A stretch of DNA of 7,503 nt. It comes from Actinomycetes bacterium (GTDB lineage Bacteria > Actinomycetota > Actinomycetes > Actinomycetales > Beutenbergiaceae). The translations under genes and the position numbers were made by a program. Below are positions 1 through 5,601 of this stretch, in pieces. Under the pieces are notes generated by a model. It did no database searches, was not told where the DNA came from, and was given only the letters and a program-made list of their open reading frames with translations. The stretch covers positions 1-7,503 of the forward strand of contig JAJYRV010000090.1 in NCBI GenBank assembly GCA_021793935.1, in the 5' to 3' direction. Position 1 is the first letter of the stretch, and the number at the start of each line of letters is the position of its first letter.

Positions 1-1526
1 ACGTAGGTGTTCTCCGTGAGGTATTCCTGCACCTTTTGAGAGTTCTCTCGTCTCGCCTCGCCGTCGGCCTCGGAGGCGACCGCCTCGAGGAGTTCTTCGA
101 GTTCCGGATCGGTGATCTCGCCGGTGACCGGATCCCGGTTGAGAAGCACGTTGCGGTTCTCGGAGTAGTACTGGCTCTTAATCACGTCCAGATCCGTGCG
201 CCCGACCATCGAGTGGAAAATCTGCACCCGGTTCGGATCCTTGATCGCCTCCGCGAACGTGCCGGCGTCGGCTCGGAGCACCTCGAGGTCAATTCCGACC
301 TCACGCAATTGTTGGGCGAGCAGCGTGACGACGTCGAAGGAACGCGGCTGGGGTGCGGCTTCGTTGACGACGAGGGTGAGCCGTTCGCCGTCCTTCTCCC
401 GGATCCCATCCGCCCCTTCTTCCCAGCCCGCCTCGTCAAGCAGGTCGCGAGCCTTCTCCAGGTCGTGCTCATAGCTTTGAGAGGTGTCGAGGTAGCCGAG
501 CGCACTCGAGGAGAGCACTCCGGTGGCCAGCGGGTAGCTATCGGTGAAAATCGTATCGACCACCTCTTCCCGGTCGACCGCGGCGCTGATCGCTTGCCGT
601 ACACGTTCATCCGAGAGGATGTCGGAGCCGATCCGGTAGTTGAGTGAGTTGTTCACCCCGCGGGTCGGGGCGGCAACGATCTCCGCCCCGGCATCGAGGA
701 CCCGTTGTTCGTCCTTCGCACCGATCTGGCGGGCGATGTGGCCCTGGCCGGAGGTGAGAGCTCCGATCCGCACCGAGTCCTCCGGGAGCACCTGGATCTG
801 GATCTCGTCGATCTCGGCGCGGCCCTGGTGAGGGTGGGAGGCTGGGGCCCAGTCGTAATCCTCCCGGGCGGTGAGGGTGAGGGAGGTCCCGATGTCCTCG
901 CTGTCGATGACGAACGGCCCCGTGCCGATGACGTTGACCGCGTTTCCCGGCCCGAAATCTTCGTGGGCGAACTCGATCGTCTCCGGGGAAAGGATCGCGG
1001 AGTTGATCGTCGAAGTGGCCTGCAGGAAGCCGGGTGAGGGGTCGGTGAAGCGGAACTTCACCGTGTGCTCATCGACCACTTCCGAAGATTCGTAGTTGTT
1101 CACCGCCTCAGAGACGATGAGCGCGCGGCCCGAGTCGCCTTGCCCGTAGAGGTCGAAGTTCGCCGCCACCACCTCCGCGGTGAGCGGTGTGCCGTCGGAG
1201 AAGGTCACCCCGTCGCGGAGAGTGAAGGTGTATTCGGTCGCGTCGTCATTCACTTCCCACTCCGTGGCGAGCCACGGTTCGAAGTCGAGGGTCTCCGGGT
1301 CCTGGTAGACGAGCCGGTCTCCGATGTTGTTGATGATCCCCCCGTTTTGGTACGTGCCCCCTTCTGGCGGGTACAGCGTGGTGTGAGCGGCGAATTCGAG
1401 GTACGTGAGGGTTCCGCCCTCCCCCTGTTCGGATTCGGAGGCCGCGGAGGAGCTACACGCGGCCATCATCGCGGCAGCAGCAAGCGCGGCAGTTGCCTGA
1501 ACGATTCGGCGGGGCGTGATCCTCAT
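1..1526 (-). CDS. ABC transporter substrate-binding lipoprotein, family 5 (peptide/nickel type), 3' end cut by window
   Basis: Extracytoplasmic solute-binding lipoprotein that delivers a substrate (oligopeptide, nickel chelate or other small compound; not predictable here) to an ABC importer. The minus strand reads open from ATG at 1526 to the window edge, about 508 codons; family members usually have 500-600 residues, so little is missing. The N-terminus has basic residues (RR at 6-7), an Ala-rich hydrophobic stretch and a lipobox ending M-A-A-C, putting the lipidated Cys at residue 24, followed by a Ser/Glu-rich linker. Family hallmarks follow: an early region with L-A-T-E-W near 86-90, Y-T-F-T-L-R-D-G-V-T-F-S-D-G near 99-112 (the SBP_bac_5 signature area), G-T-G-P-F near 201-205, and the E-R-V-R-Q-A-I-S-A-A-V-D-R region near 307-319. 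The start is supported by AAGGAG at 1537-1532, five bases before ATG. No permease or ATPase gene is visible; they may lie beyond the left edge. Its location beside thiamine genes is not evidence for a thiamine-related substrate. Confidence 0.93.
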   Translation of the reverse strand, partial: MRITPRRIVQATAALAAAAMMAACSSSAASESEQGEGGTLTYLEFAAHTTLYPPEGGTYQNGGIINNIGDRLVYQDPETLDFEPWLATEWEVNDDATEYTFTLRDGVTFSDGTPLTAEVVAANFDLYGQGDSGRALIVSEAVNNYESSEVVDEHTVKFRFTDPSPGFLQATSTINSAILSPETIEFAHEDFGPGNAVNVIGTGPFVIDSEDIGTSLTLTAREDYDWAPASHPHQGRAEIDEIQIQVLPEDSVRIGALTSGQGHIARQIGAKDEQRVLDAGAEIVAAPTRGVNNSLNYRIGSDILSDERVRQAISAAVDREEVVDTIFTDSYPLATGVLSSSALGYLDTSQSYEHDLEKARDLLDEAGWEEGADGIREKDGERLTLVVNEAAPQPRSFDVVTLLAQQLREVGIDLEVLRADAGTFAEAIKDPNRVQIFHSMVGRTDLDVIKSQYYSENRNVLLNRDPVTGEITDPELEELLEAVASEADGEARRENSQKVQEYLTENTY

Positions 1527-1591
1527 GGGGACTCCTTCGTGGTGTTACTGATGCCCTATGAGAATCACCGCTGGCCCCCGGCCGATCCAAA

Positions 1592-1662
1592 GGCCGCTCC
1601 GGGCGTCTCGGATGGCGGCGAGCGTCTCACCACCCGAGACGCCCTTCGGGGCGCTTGCGGCC
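1592..1662 (-). repeat. Nested, mutually exclusive inverted repeats in the leader of the binding-protein gene
   Basis: Three overlapping dyads lie 65-135 bases upstream of the substrate-binding protein start. First, GGGCGTCTCGG at 1601-1611 pairs perfectly over 11 bp with CCGAGACGCCC at 1634-1644. Second, GCGTCTC at 1622-1628 pairs perfectly over 7 bp with GAGACGC at 1636-1642, using the same right arm. Third, CGCCC 1640-1644, loop TTCG, GGGCG 1649-1653 forms a short hairpin that also uses part of that arm. An outer pair, GGCCGC 1592-1597 with GCGGCC 1657-1662, encloses them; on the minus strand the outer stem is followed by TTT. Alternative pairing of a shared strand is typical of attenuators, but no known riboswitch family is recognised. 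The transcribed strand is inferred from the minus-strand gene downstream. Confidence 0.5.
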
Positions 1663-1699
1663 CCTCACCCACTGGGGCAGGAGGGAGGGCGAGCTAGCA

Positions 1700-1724
1700 G
1701 ACGACGCCGCGCACCGCCGTCGTC
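1700..1724. repeat. Perfect 7-bp-arm dyad, possible operator
   Basis: GACGACG at 1700-1706 and CGTCGTC at 1718-1724 form a perfect inverted repeat with an 11-bp spacer. The right arm overlaps a TTGACG (minus strand, 1726-1721) that resembles a -35 element for the binding-protein gene, but no convincing -10 box is found at normal spacing. The dyad could be a repressor site or an RNA hairpin. The rest of 1663-1857 shows no credible gene: the reading frames there have no start signal and no family resemblance. Confidence 0.3.
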
Positions 1725-1857
1725 AATCCTTCGCCCACCCGCCACCGACGAGGAGGTTCTGGCCCGTGACCGCCCGCGCCCATGGGGAGGGGAAGACGAG
1801 GACGGCGGGTGTGACCCCACGCACAGGTGAGGGCAGGAGCGGCCCGGTGCGAGCGTC

Positions 1858-1863
1858 TATAGT
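1858..1863 (+). promoter_or_regulatory. Probable -10 box for the thiD riboswitch transcript
   Basis: TATAGT matches the actinobacterial TAnnnT -10 pattern. Initiation 6-8 bases downstream would fall near 1870, exactly where the 5' strand of riboswitch helix P1 begins. No recognisable -35 hexamer is present at 16-18 bp spacing, so support comes from the -10 match and its position relative to the aptamer. Confidence 0.5.
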
Positions 1864-1870
1864 GAGCCGC

Positions 1871-1947
1871 AACGCGGGGTGCCGCTACGGCGGCTGAGAG
1901 ATGAGACCCGTTGAACCTGATCTAGTTCGCACTAGCGAAGGGACGTT
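1871..1947 (+). promoter_or_regulatory. TPP riboswitch (THI box) controlling thiD
   Basis: This is a thiamine pyrophosphate aptamer, expected to shut off thiD when TPP is plentiful. Conserved parts in order: P1 5' strand AACG 1871-1874; P2 5' strand CGGG 1875-1878 leading into GGTGC; P3 GCCG-CTA-CGGC 1881-1891; the core CTGAGA 1894-1899; P2 3' strand CCCG 1907-1910; AACCTGATC 1914-1922; P5 CTAGT-TCGC-ACTAG 1922-1935; GCGAAGGGA 1935-1943; P1 3' strand CGTT 1944-1947. The thiD ATG starts at the very next base. The only Shine-Dalgarno-like sequence, AAGGGA, is part of the conserved aptamer 3' end and is expected to pair in P4 (with CCT 1916-1918) when ligand binds. Direct translational blocking without a separate expression platform is therefore the simplest mechanism. 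The identification is from motif order and complementarity read by eye. Confidence 0.95.
1913..1943 (+). repeat. 31-bp exact repeat, copy 1 (inverted relative to 5607-5637)
   Basis: The 3' half of this TPP aptamer is identical over 31 bases to the same part of the minus-strand aptamer at 5637-5607. The identity includes the P5 stem and its apical TCGC loop, positions that usually vary between TPP riboswitches. The two copies flank the entire salvage locus in opposite orientation. Confidence 0.95.
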
Positions 1948-2769
1948 ATGTCTTCACGCACCACTGCACGTATTCACCCGCCCGCCGCGTTGACGATCGC
2001 GGGATCCGACCCCTCCGGCGGGGCGGGGATCCAGGGCGACCTGAAAACGTTCACCGCCCTCGGCGCCTATGGCACGGCGGTGATGACGGCGCTGACCGCT
2101 CAGGCGACGACCGGGGTGACCGGGGTGCATGAGGTACCTGCGGATTTCGTGGCCGAGCAGATCCACACGCTCCTGGCCGATGTCCGCGTCGACGCGATCA
2201 AAATCGGCATGCTCGCCACCGCGGAGATCATCGGCGCCGTTGCCAGTGCACTCGCGCCCCACCCCGAGATTCCGGTCGTGCTCGATCCGGTGATGGTCTC
2301 CACTTCCGGGTCGCGCCTGCTCGACGACGACGCCACCGCCGCGCTTCGCGATTTCCTGCCCCGGGTCTCACTCGTGACGCCGAACATCCCCGAAGCCGCG
2401 GCGCTCACCGGCGCTTCACCCGCCACGGACCTGACGGGTATGCGCACCCAGGCGGAGCAGTTGCAGCAGTTCGGCGCGGCGCGGGTGCTCATCACCGGTG
2501 GGCATCTGAAGCAGGCGAACGCCGAAGACCTGTGGCGGGAGAGCGAGGGCGAGCACCTGCTCGTCTCGCCGTGGGTGGACTCGAGGAACACTCACGGCAC
2601 CGGGTGCGCCCTTTCCTCCGCGATCGCCGCCCTCGCCCCGCGCGCCCCATCCCTCCTCGACGCAGCGCGGGAGGCGAAGGAGTGGCTGCACGGCGCGGTG
2701 CGCCGCGCCGGCGAGTTGCGGATCGGGCGCGGGCCTGGCCCCGTTCACCACTGTCACCGCCTGTGGTGA
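1948..2769 (+). CDS. thiD: Hydroxymethylpyrimidine / phosphomethylpyrimidine kinase ThiD
   Basis: Cytoplasmic ribokinase-fold enzyme that phosphorylates HMP and then HMP-P with ATP to give HMP-PP, the pyrimidine substrate of ThiE. The 273-residue protein is of normal length for stand-alone ThiD. Motifs: G-S-D-P-S-G-G-A-G-I-Q-G-D-L-K at 19-33 (substrate binding), V-V-L-D-P-V-M-V at 110-117, T-P-N-I-P-E-A at 144-150, the anion-hole and catalytic segment H-G-T-G-C at 216-220, and the C-terminal G-P-G-P-V-H-H at 262-268 typical of the family. It has no fused ThiE or TenA domain. The ATG at 1948 directly follows the TPP riboswitch, whose last conserved segment supplies the Shine-Dalgarno (AAGGGA, four bases before ATG), so expression should fall when TPP is high. 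It converges on thiE, with four bases between the two stop codons. A pyridoxal kinase-like role is possible for the family but unlikely given the riboswitch and the ThiE/ThiM neighbours. Confidence 0.97.
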   Translation: MSSRTTARIHPPAALTIAGSDPSGGAGIQGDLKTFTALGAYGTAVMTALTAQATTGVTGVHEVPADFVAEQIHTLLADVRVDAIKIGMLATAEIIGAVASALAPHPEIPVVLDPVMVSTSGSRLLDDDATAALRDFLPRVSLVTPNIPEAAALTGASPATDLTGMRTQAEQLQQFGAARVLITGGHLKQANAEDLWRESEGEHLLVSPWVDSRNTHGTGCALSSAIAALAPRAPSLLDAAREAKEWLHGAVRRAGELRIGRGPGPVHHCHRLW

Positions 2770-2772
2770 ATG
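2742..2772. terminator. Dyad across the thiD stop codon, possible terminator between convergent genes
   Basis: TTCACCAC 2744-2751 and GTGGTGAA 2763-2770 are perfectly complementary, with an 11-base loop. On the plus strand the stem extends to 10 bp through a G-U (2743/2771) and a C-G (2742/2772) pair. The thiD stop lies inside the right arm and the thiE stop just beyond. There is no T-run on either side, so it is not a canonical intrinsic terminator; it could slow polymerase or stabilise the 3' end. It may also be a coincidence within coding sequence. Confidence 0.35.
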
Positions 2773-2773
2773 C

Positions 2774-3412
2774 TCAGGCGAAGGCGTCGATGACGCCTCG
2801 CACCACCCCGGCCGGATCCGGGGCGGCCATCACCGCCCGCACGACGGCTACTCCCGCGACCCCCGCAGCGGCGAGCGCGGGGGCATCCGCGGCGCCGATG
2901 TCTCCGATGGCGACGATCGGCAGGTCCGTCGCAGCAACAAGCGTGCGGTAGCCCTCGACTCCCAGGGGCGGGCGCCCGGAGTCCTTCGTCGGCGTGAGCC
3001 GGAAGGGGCCAGCGCCGATGTAGTCCAGCAGGTGACGGCGGTCGTGGGCCGCGCGCACGAGGTCGAGCGTCCCGGTGGTCAGGCCGACGATTGCCTCCGG
3101 GCCGAGCAGAGCGCGGGCGGCTTCGATCGGGAGGTCGTCCTGGCCGAGGTGCACCCCGTGCACGTACGCGCCGCGCTCGCGGGCGACGAGGGCCACGTCG
3201 ACCCGGTCGTTCACCACGACCTTCGTGTCCGGGTTCGCGCCGCGGACCCGCTCGGCGACGGCGCAGGTGAGGTCCAGCAGTTCCCGCGTGGAGGCATCCT
3301 TGGCGCGCACCTGCACCATTCCGGCCCCGGCCCGGGCTGCCCTGGCGGCGGTTTCCACCGTGTGCACACCCGTGCCGGAGGTCACGAGATAACAGCGCAG
3401 ATCAAGATTCAT
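2774..3412 (-). CDS. thiE: Thiamine phosphate synthase ThiE
   Basis: Cytoplasmic TIM-barrel enzyme that condenses HMP-PP with hydroxyethylthiazole phosphate, releasing pyrophosphate and giving thiamine monophosphate. The 212-residue length is typical. Motifs: V-Q-V-R-A-K-D at 33-39 (HMP-PP binding), V-V-N-D-R-V-D-V-A at 66-74, H-L-G-Q-D-D-L-P at 88-95, Y-I-G-A-G-P-F-R-L-T-P-T-K at 131-143 (thiazole-phosphate and pyrophosphate contacts) and I-V-A-I-G-D-I-G at 166-173, where many homologues have I-G-G-I. The F-R-L-T-P-T-K-D-S-G-R-P-P-L-G version is one I associate with actinobacterial ThiE. It starts with ATG at 3412, inside the end of thiM (11-base overlap), with GAGG six bases upstream, so translation is probably coupled to thiM. 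It is the last gene of the riboswitch-controlled thiU-thiM-thiE operon and meets thiD tail to tail. Confidence 0.97.
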   Translation of the reverse strand: MNLDLRCYLVTSGTGVHTVETAARAARAGAGMVQVRAKDASTRELLDLTCAVAERVRGANPDTKVVVNDRVDVALVARERGAYVHGVHLGQDDLPIEAARALLGPEAIVGLTTGTLDLVRAAHDRRHLLDYIGAGPFRLTPTKDSGRPPLGVEGYRTLVAATDLPIVAIGDIGAADAPALAAAGVAGVAVVRAVMAAPDPAGVVRGVIDAFA

Positions 3413-4187
3413 CTTTCACCTCGTCGATCGCATCGAGCAGGGCGATCCGGAAGGTTCCCGGTCGCCGCGTCACTTTCCCGGCTCGCTGCCCCGCAGCGCC
3501 CAGCCAGGTCGCCGCGGCGTGAGCCGCCGTGTAGGGATCTTCCTCGACCGCCGCGCAGGCCGCCGCGAGCGCCGTGTGGAGGCATCCTGTGCCGGTGACC
3601 CTGCTCATGAGCACATCCCCCAAGCCCACTTCGCCGGCCCGGTCGGCATCGAGGATGAGGTCGACGGCGCCCGTCACCGTGACCGCTCCCCCAGTCCGGG
3701 TTGCCAATCTTTCGGCCGCCCCGCGAGCCTCGGCTGGAACCGAGGTGCTATCGGCTCCCTTGCCGCGGTGGTTCTCGCCAGCGAGCGCACGGGCCTCCGA
3801 GGCATTCGCGCAGATGATCGCCGGCGTGAATGCGAGCAGACGTTGGGCGAGTGGGGTGCGCACCGGCGCTTTGCCGATCGCGGTGGGGTCGAGCACCCAG
3901 GCCGTCCCCGCGGAGGTGGCTGCCTCGATGGTGGCGGGAATGGCGGCCGCGGCGTCAGTGCTCAGGGTTCCGAGATTGATCACGAGCGCATCCGCCTCGG
4001 TCGTGAGGTGGGGCGCCTCAGTGAGGGTCTCGGTCATGAGCGGGCGCGCCCCGCCGGCCAGCAACCCATCGGCGACGAGGCCCATCGATACCGCTGCGGT
4101 GATGCAGTGGACCACGGGTTGGCGCTCGCGCACCCGCGCGATCACCGCGCGGGCGGACTTCCCGAGCCGGGCATCATCAGCGGGCAT
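3402..4187 (-). CDS. thiM: Hydroxyethylthiazole kinase ThiM (divergent)
   Basis: Cytoplasmic ribokinase-like enzyme that phosphorylates 4-methyl-5-hydroxyethylthiazole to the thiazole phosphate used by ThiE; a salvage step. It has 261 residues from the chosen ATG at 4187; an in-frame ATG at 4214 would add nine residues, but only 4187 has a good Shine-Dalgarno (AGGAGG, six bases upstream). Family features: V-V-H-C-I-T at 25-30, G-L-L-A-G-G-A-R-P-L-M at 41-51, L-V-I-N-L-G-T-L at 68-75, W-V-L-D-P at 97-101, N-A-S-E-A-R-A-L-A-G at 128-137, G-K-G-A-D-S at 142-147, V-T-G near 171-173 and the active-site loop V-T-G-T-G-C at 197-202. Compared with E. coli ThiM as I remember it, several normally conserved residues differ: the Asn of H-C-x-T-N is Ala31, the Asn of T-A-N-x-L-L is Asp40, Arg-Gly before N-A-S-E is Cys-Ala, and the Glu of V-T-G-E-x-D is Ala. 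Operon position still makes HET kinase the best call. Confidence 0.9.
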   Translation of the reverse strand: MPADDARLGKSARAVIARVRERQPVVHCITAAVSMGLVADGLLAGGARPLMTETLTEAPHLTTEADALVINLGTLSTDAAAAIPATIEAATSAGTAWVLDPTAIGKAPVRTPLAQRLLAFTPAIICANASEARALAGENHRGKGADSTSVPAEARGAAERLATRTGGAVTVTGAVDLILDADRAGEVGLGDVLMSRVTGTGCLHTALAAACAAVEEDPYTAAHAAATWLGAAGQRAGKVTRRPGTFRIALLDAIDEVKDES

Positions 4188-5514
4188 CGGCGGCCTCCTG
4201 TTGACGGTCTCCAACGACGGCCCACGCGACGTCGTCGATATCCCGGTCGATATCGGCGGGCGTGAAGCGCGGGCCGCGCATCGCGCCGAGGATGACGAGC
4301 GCCCCGCCGGCCACGATGAGGAACATGACTGAACCTTGCCGGCCCAGCACTTTCTCTATCCACGGCAGGTAGAAGGGGTAGAGGGCGGGCAGCACGAGCG
4401 AGAAACTGTATCCCATCCCGTACCCGGTCGAGCGCACTTCGGTGGGGAATCGTTCGGAGAGATAGGCGGCGATCGGGCCGTAGGCGCTCACGGTGATCAC
4501 TTGGAGCATGGAGGCGAGCACGAGCGCCCGGGCGAACTCGCCGGAGGTGACCGCCGCCCACCAGAGGAAGGGCCCGGCGAGGGCTGCGGCCCCGCCCCAA
4601 CCCACGAGCAGGGCCCGCCGTCCGGTAATCGTCGACAGGTGCCCGGCCAGGGTCATGACGAGCGCTTGGGCGATCGAGGCGGCACCAATGATGACGGAGA
4701 CGTCCGTCGCGCCGAGCGGGGTGTCGGTTCCGAGGCGTTCGGTCAGGAGGAGCACGGTGGAGTCGGTGAGCAGCCACAGCCCGCTCATGAGGATGAAGAC
4801 CTGCCAGAACGCGCTCGTCCACCGCCCGAGCACCCTGCCCTGGGTGGGCGCCGCCTTGCGCGGGCGATGGAACACCGGCGCATCGGTGACGTGGCGCGTG
4901 TAGTAGATGAACATTCCCGCCGATGCCGCAGCCCCCGCGACGAACAGGGCCCGCCAGCCCCATTCGGCGTAGCGGTCGGGGCCGAGGATCGCCAGCAGCG
5001 TGGCGACCGCGAAGGCGATACTCGCCTGCGCCCACGGCGCCATCGAGAGCACGAATCCGCTCATCAATCCCCGCCGCCGGGCCGGGGACCATTCCATCGT
5101 CAGGGGCACCGCCGCGGAATACTCCCCGGCGACGAACACTCCCCCGACGAACCGGAAGATCAGAATCAGGGCGATCGTGCCCGCCCCGAGCACTTCATGT
5201 GTGGGGATGGCGGCGATCGCGAGTGCACAGACGGCGGTGCCGGCGATCGCGATCCGGGTGGTTTTCGTGCGGCCGATGCGGTCGGCGATCCGACCGAAGA
5301 CGATTCCGCCCACGGGCCGGCCAAACAGCATCGCCACGACGATGAGGGCTCCCGTCGAGGCGGTCGCCGTCGGCCCGGCGAGCACTCCCATCGCTGGGGC
5401 GAGCGCGGTGAGAGGGAGGAACACGTGGATGTTATCGATCCAGTTCCCCACCACGCCGGCGCGCAGGGCGGAGCGGCCTTCCCGCGGGAGACCCGGCAGC
5501 GACAGCGGCGTCAT
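4177..5514 (-). CDS. thiU: MFS transporter of the metabolite:H+ symporter type, probable thiamine-precursor (thiazole) importer, ThiU-like
   Basis: Inner-membrane carrier of 445 residues, the normal length for a 12-helix MFS protein. Visible hallmarks: G-N-W-I-D-N-I-H-V-F near 23-32 in helix 1 (the place of G-N-x-x-E-W-Y/F-D in this subfamily), the loop 2-3 motif G-R-I-A-D-R-I-G-R-T-K at 74-84, F-V-A-G-E-Y-S-A-A-V-P at 127-137 with the charged Glu131 in helix 4, W-S-P-A-R-R-R-G at 142-149, and the second-half signature Y-L-S-E-R-F-P-T-E-V-R-S-T-G at 351-364. ATG at 5514 follows GGGAGG with seven bases between. It is the first gene after a TPP riboswitch, overlaps thiM by 11 bases and is cotranscribed with thiM and thiE, so a thiamine precursor is the likely cargo; HET is the best guess because thiM follows directly. 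From memory, H. influenzae HI0418 (called thiU) is a carrier of similar type and size in a thiM-thiD-thiE cluster. HMP, thiamine itself or export cannot be excluded. The gene symbol is by analogy. Confidence 0.85.
   Translation of the reverse strand: MTPLSLPGLPREGRSALRAGVVGNWIDNIHVFLPLTALAPAMGVLAGPTATASTGALIVVAMLFGRPVGGIVFGRIADRIGRTKTTRIAIAGTAVCALAIAAIPTHEVLGAGTIALILIFRFVGGVFVAGEYSAAVPLTMEWSPARRRGLMSGFVLSMAPWAQASIAFAVATLLAILGPDRYAEWGWRALFVAGAAASAGMFIYYTRHVTDAPVFHRPRKAAPTQGRVLGRWTSAFWQVFILMSGLWLLTDSTVLLLTERLGTDTPLGATDVSVIIGAASIAQALVMTLAGHLSTITGRRALLVGWGGAAALAGPFLWWAAVTSGEFARALVLASMLQVITVSAYGPIAAYLSERFPTEVRSTGYGMGYSFSLVLPALYPFYLPWIEKVLGRQGSVMFLIVAGGALVILGAMRGPRFTPADIDRDIDDVAWAVVGDRQQEAADAR
4194..4199 (-). 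promoter_or_regulatory. Shine-Dalgarno fixing the thiM start
   Basis: AGGAGG reads on the minus strand from 4199 to 4194, six bases before the ATG at 4187-4185. It lies inside the last codons of the transporter gene and decides for the shorter thiM start over the in-frame ATG at 4214. Confidence 0.85.
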
Positions 5515-5601
5515 TCCCCCGCCTCCCTTGGCTGCTCAGCGTCAGCACCGGTGGGCGAGAGTCGGGTCGAGATCGGGCAAAGATACGAAAGTGCCACAGC
5601 G
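5515..5601 (-). promoter_or_regulatory. Leader between TPP aptamer and thiU start (expression platform region)
   Basis: About 87 bases separate the aptamer from the thiU ATG, unlike thiD where there are none. It contains the thiU Shine-Dalgarno, AAGGGAGG at 5529-5522, but no T-run, so a terminator-type switch is unlikely. A possible sequestering strand is CUCUCGCC at 5561-5554, which can pair with GGCGGGGG at 5523-5516 between the Shine-Dalgarno and the start codon (8 bp including two G-U pairs). A small bulged hairpin around 5549-5532 is also possible. How aptamer folding reaches the start site is not evident by eye. Confidence 0.4.

Noticed and set aside
36..1697. Several plus-strand frames across the left part of the window
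   Set aside because: The minus strand encodes a continuous family 5 binding protein with lipobox and family motifs; the plus frames are its complements and have no recognisable domain or start signal.
1527..1860. Cobalamin or other known riboswitch upstream of the binding-protein gene
   Set aside because: I looked for B12-box and similar conserved blocks on the minus strand and found none; only the unclassified hairpin cluster is supported.
4185..4214. Longer thiM start at 4214 giving nine more residues
   Set aside because: No Shine-Dalgarno precedes it, whereas ATG 4187 has AGGAGG at six-base spacing.
4142..5092. 316-codon minus-strand frame inside the transporter gene
   Set aside because: It is an alternative frame of the same strand as the MFS gene with His/Arg/Pro-rich composition and no credible start.
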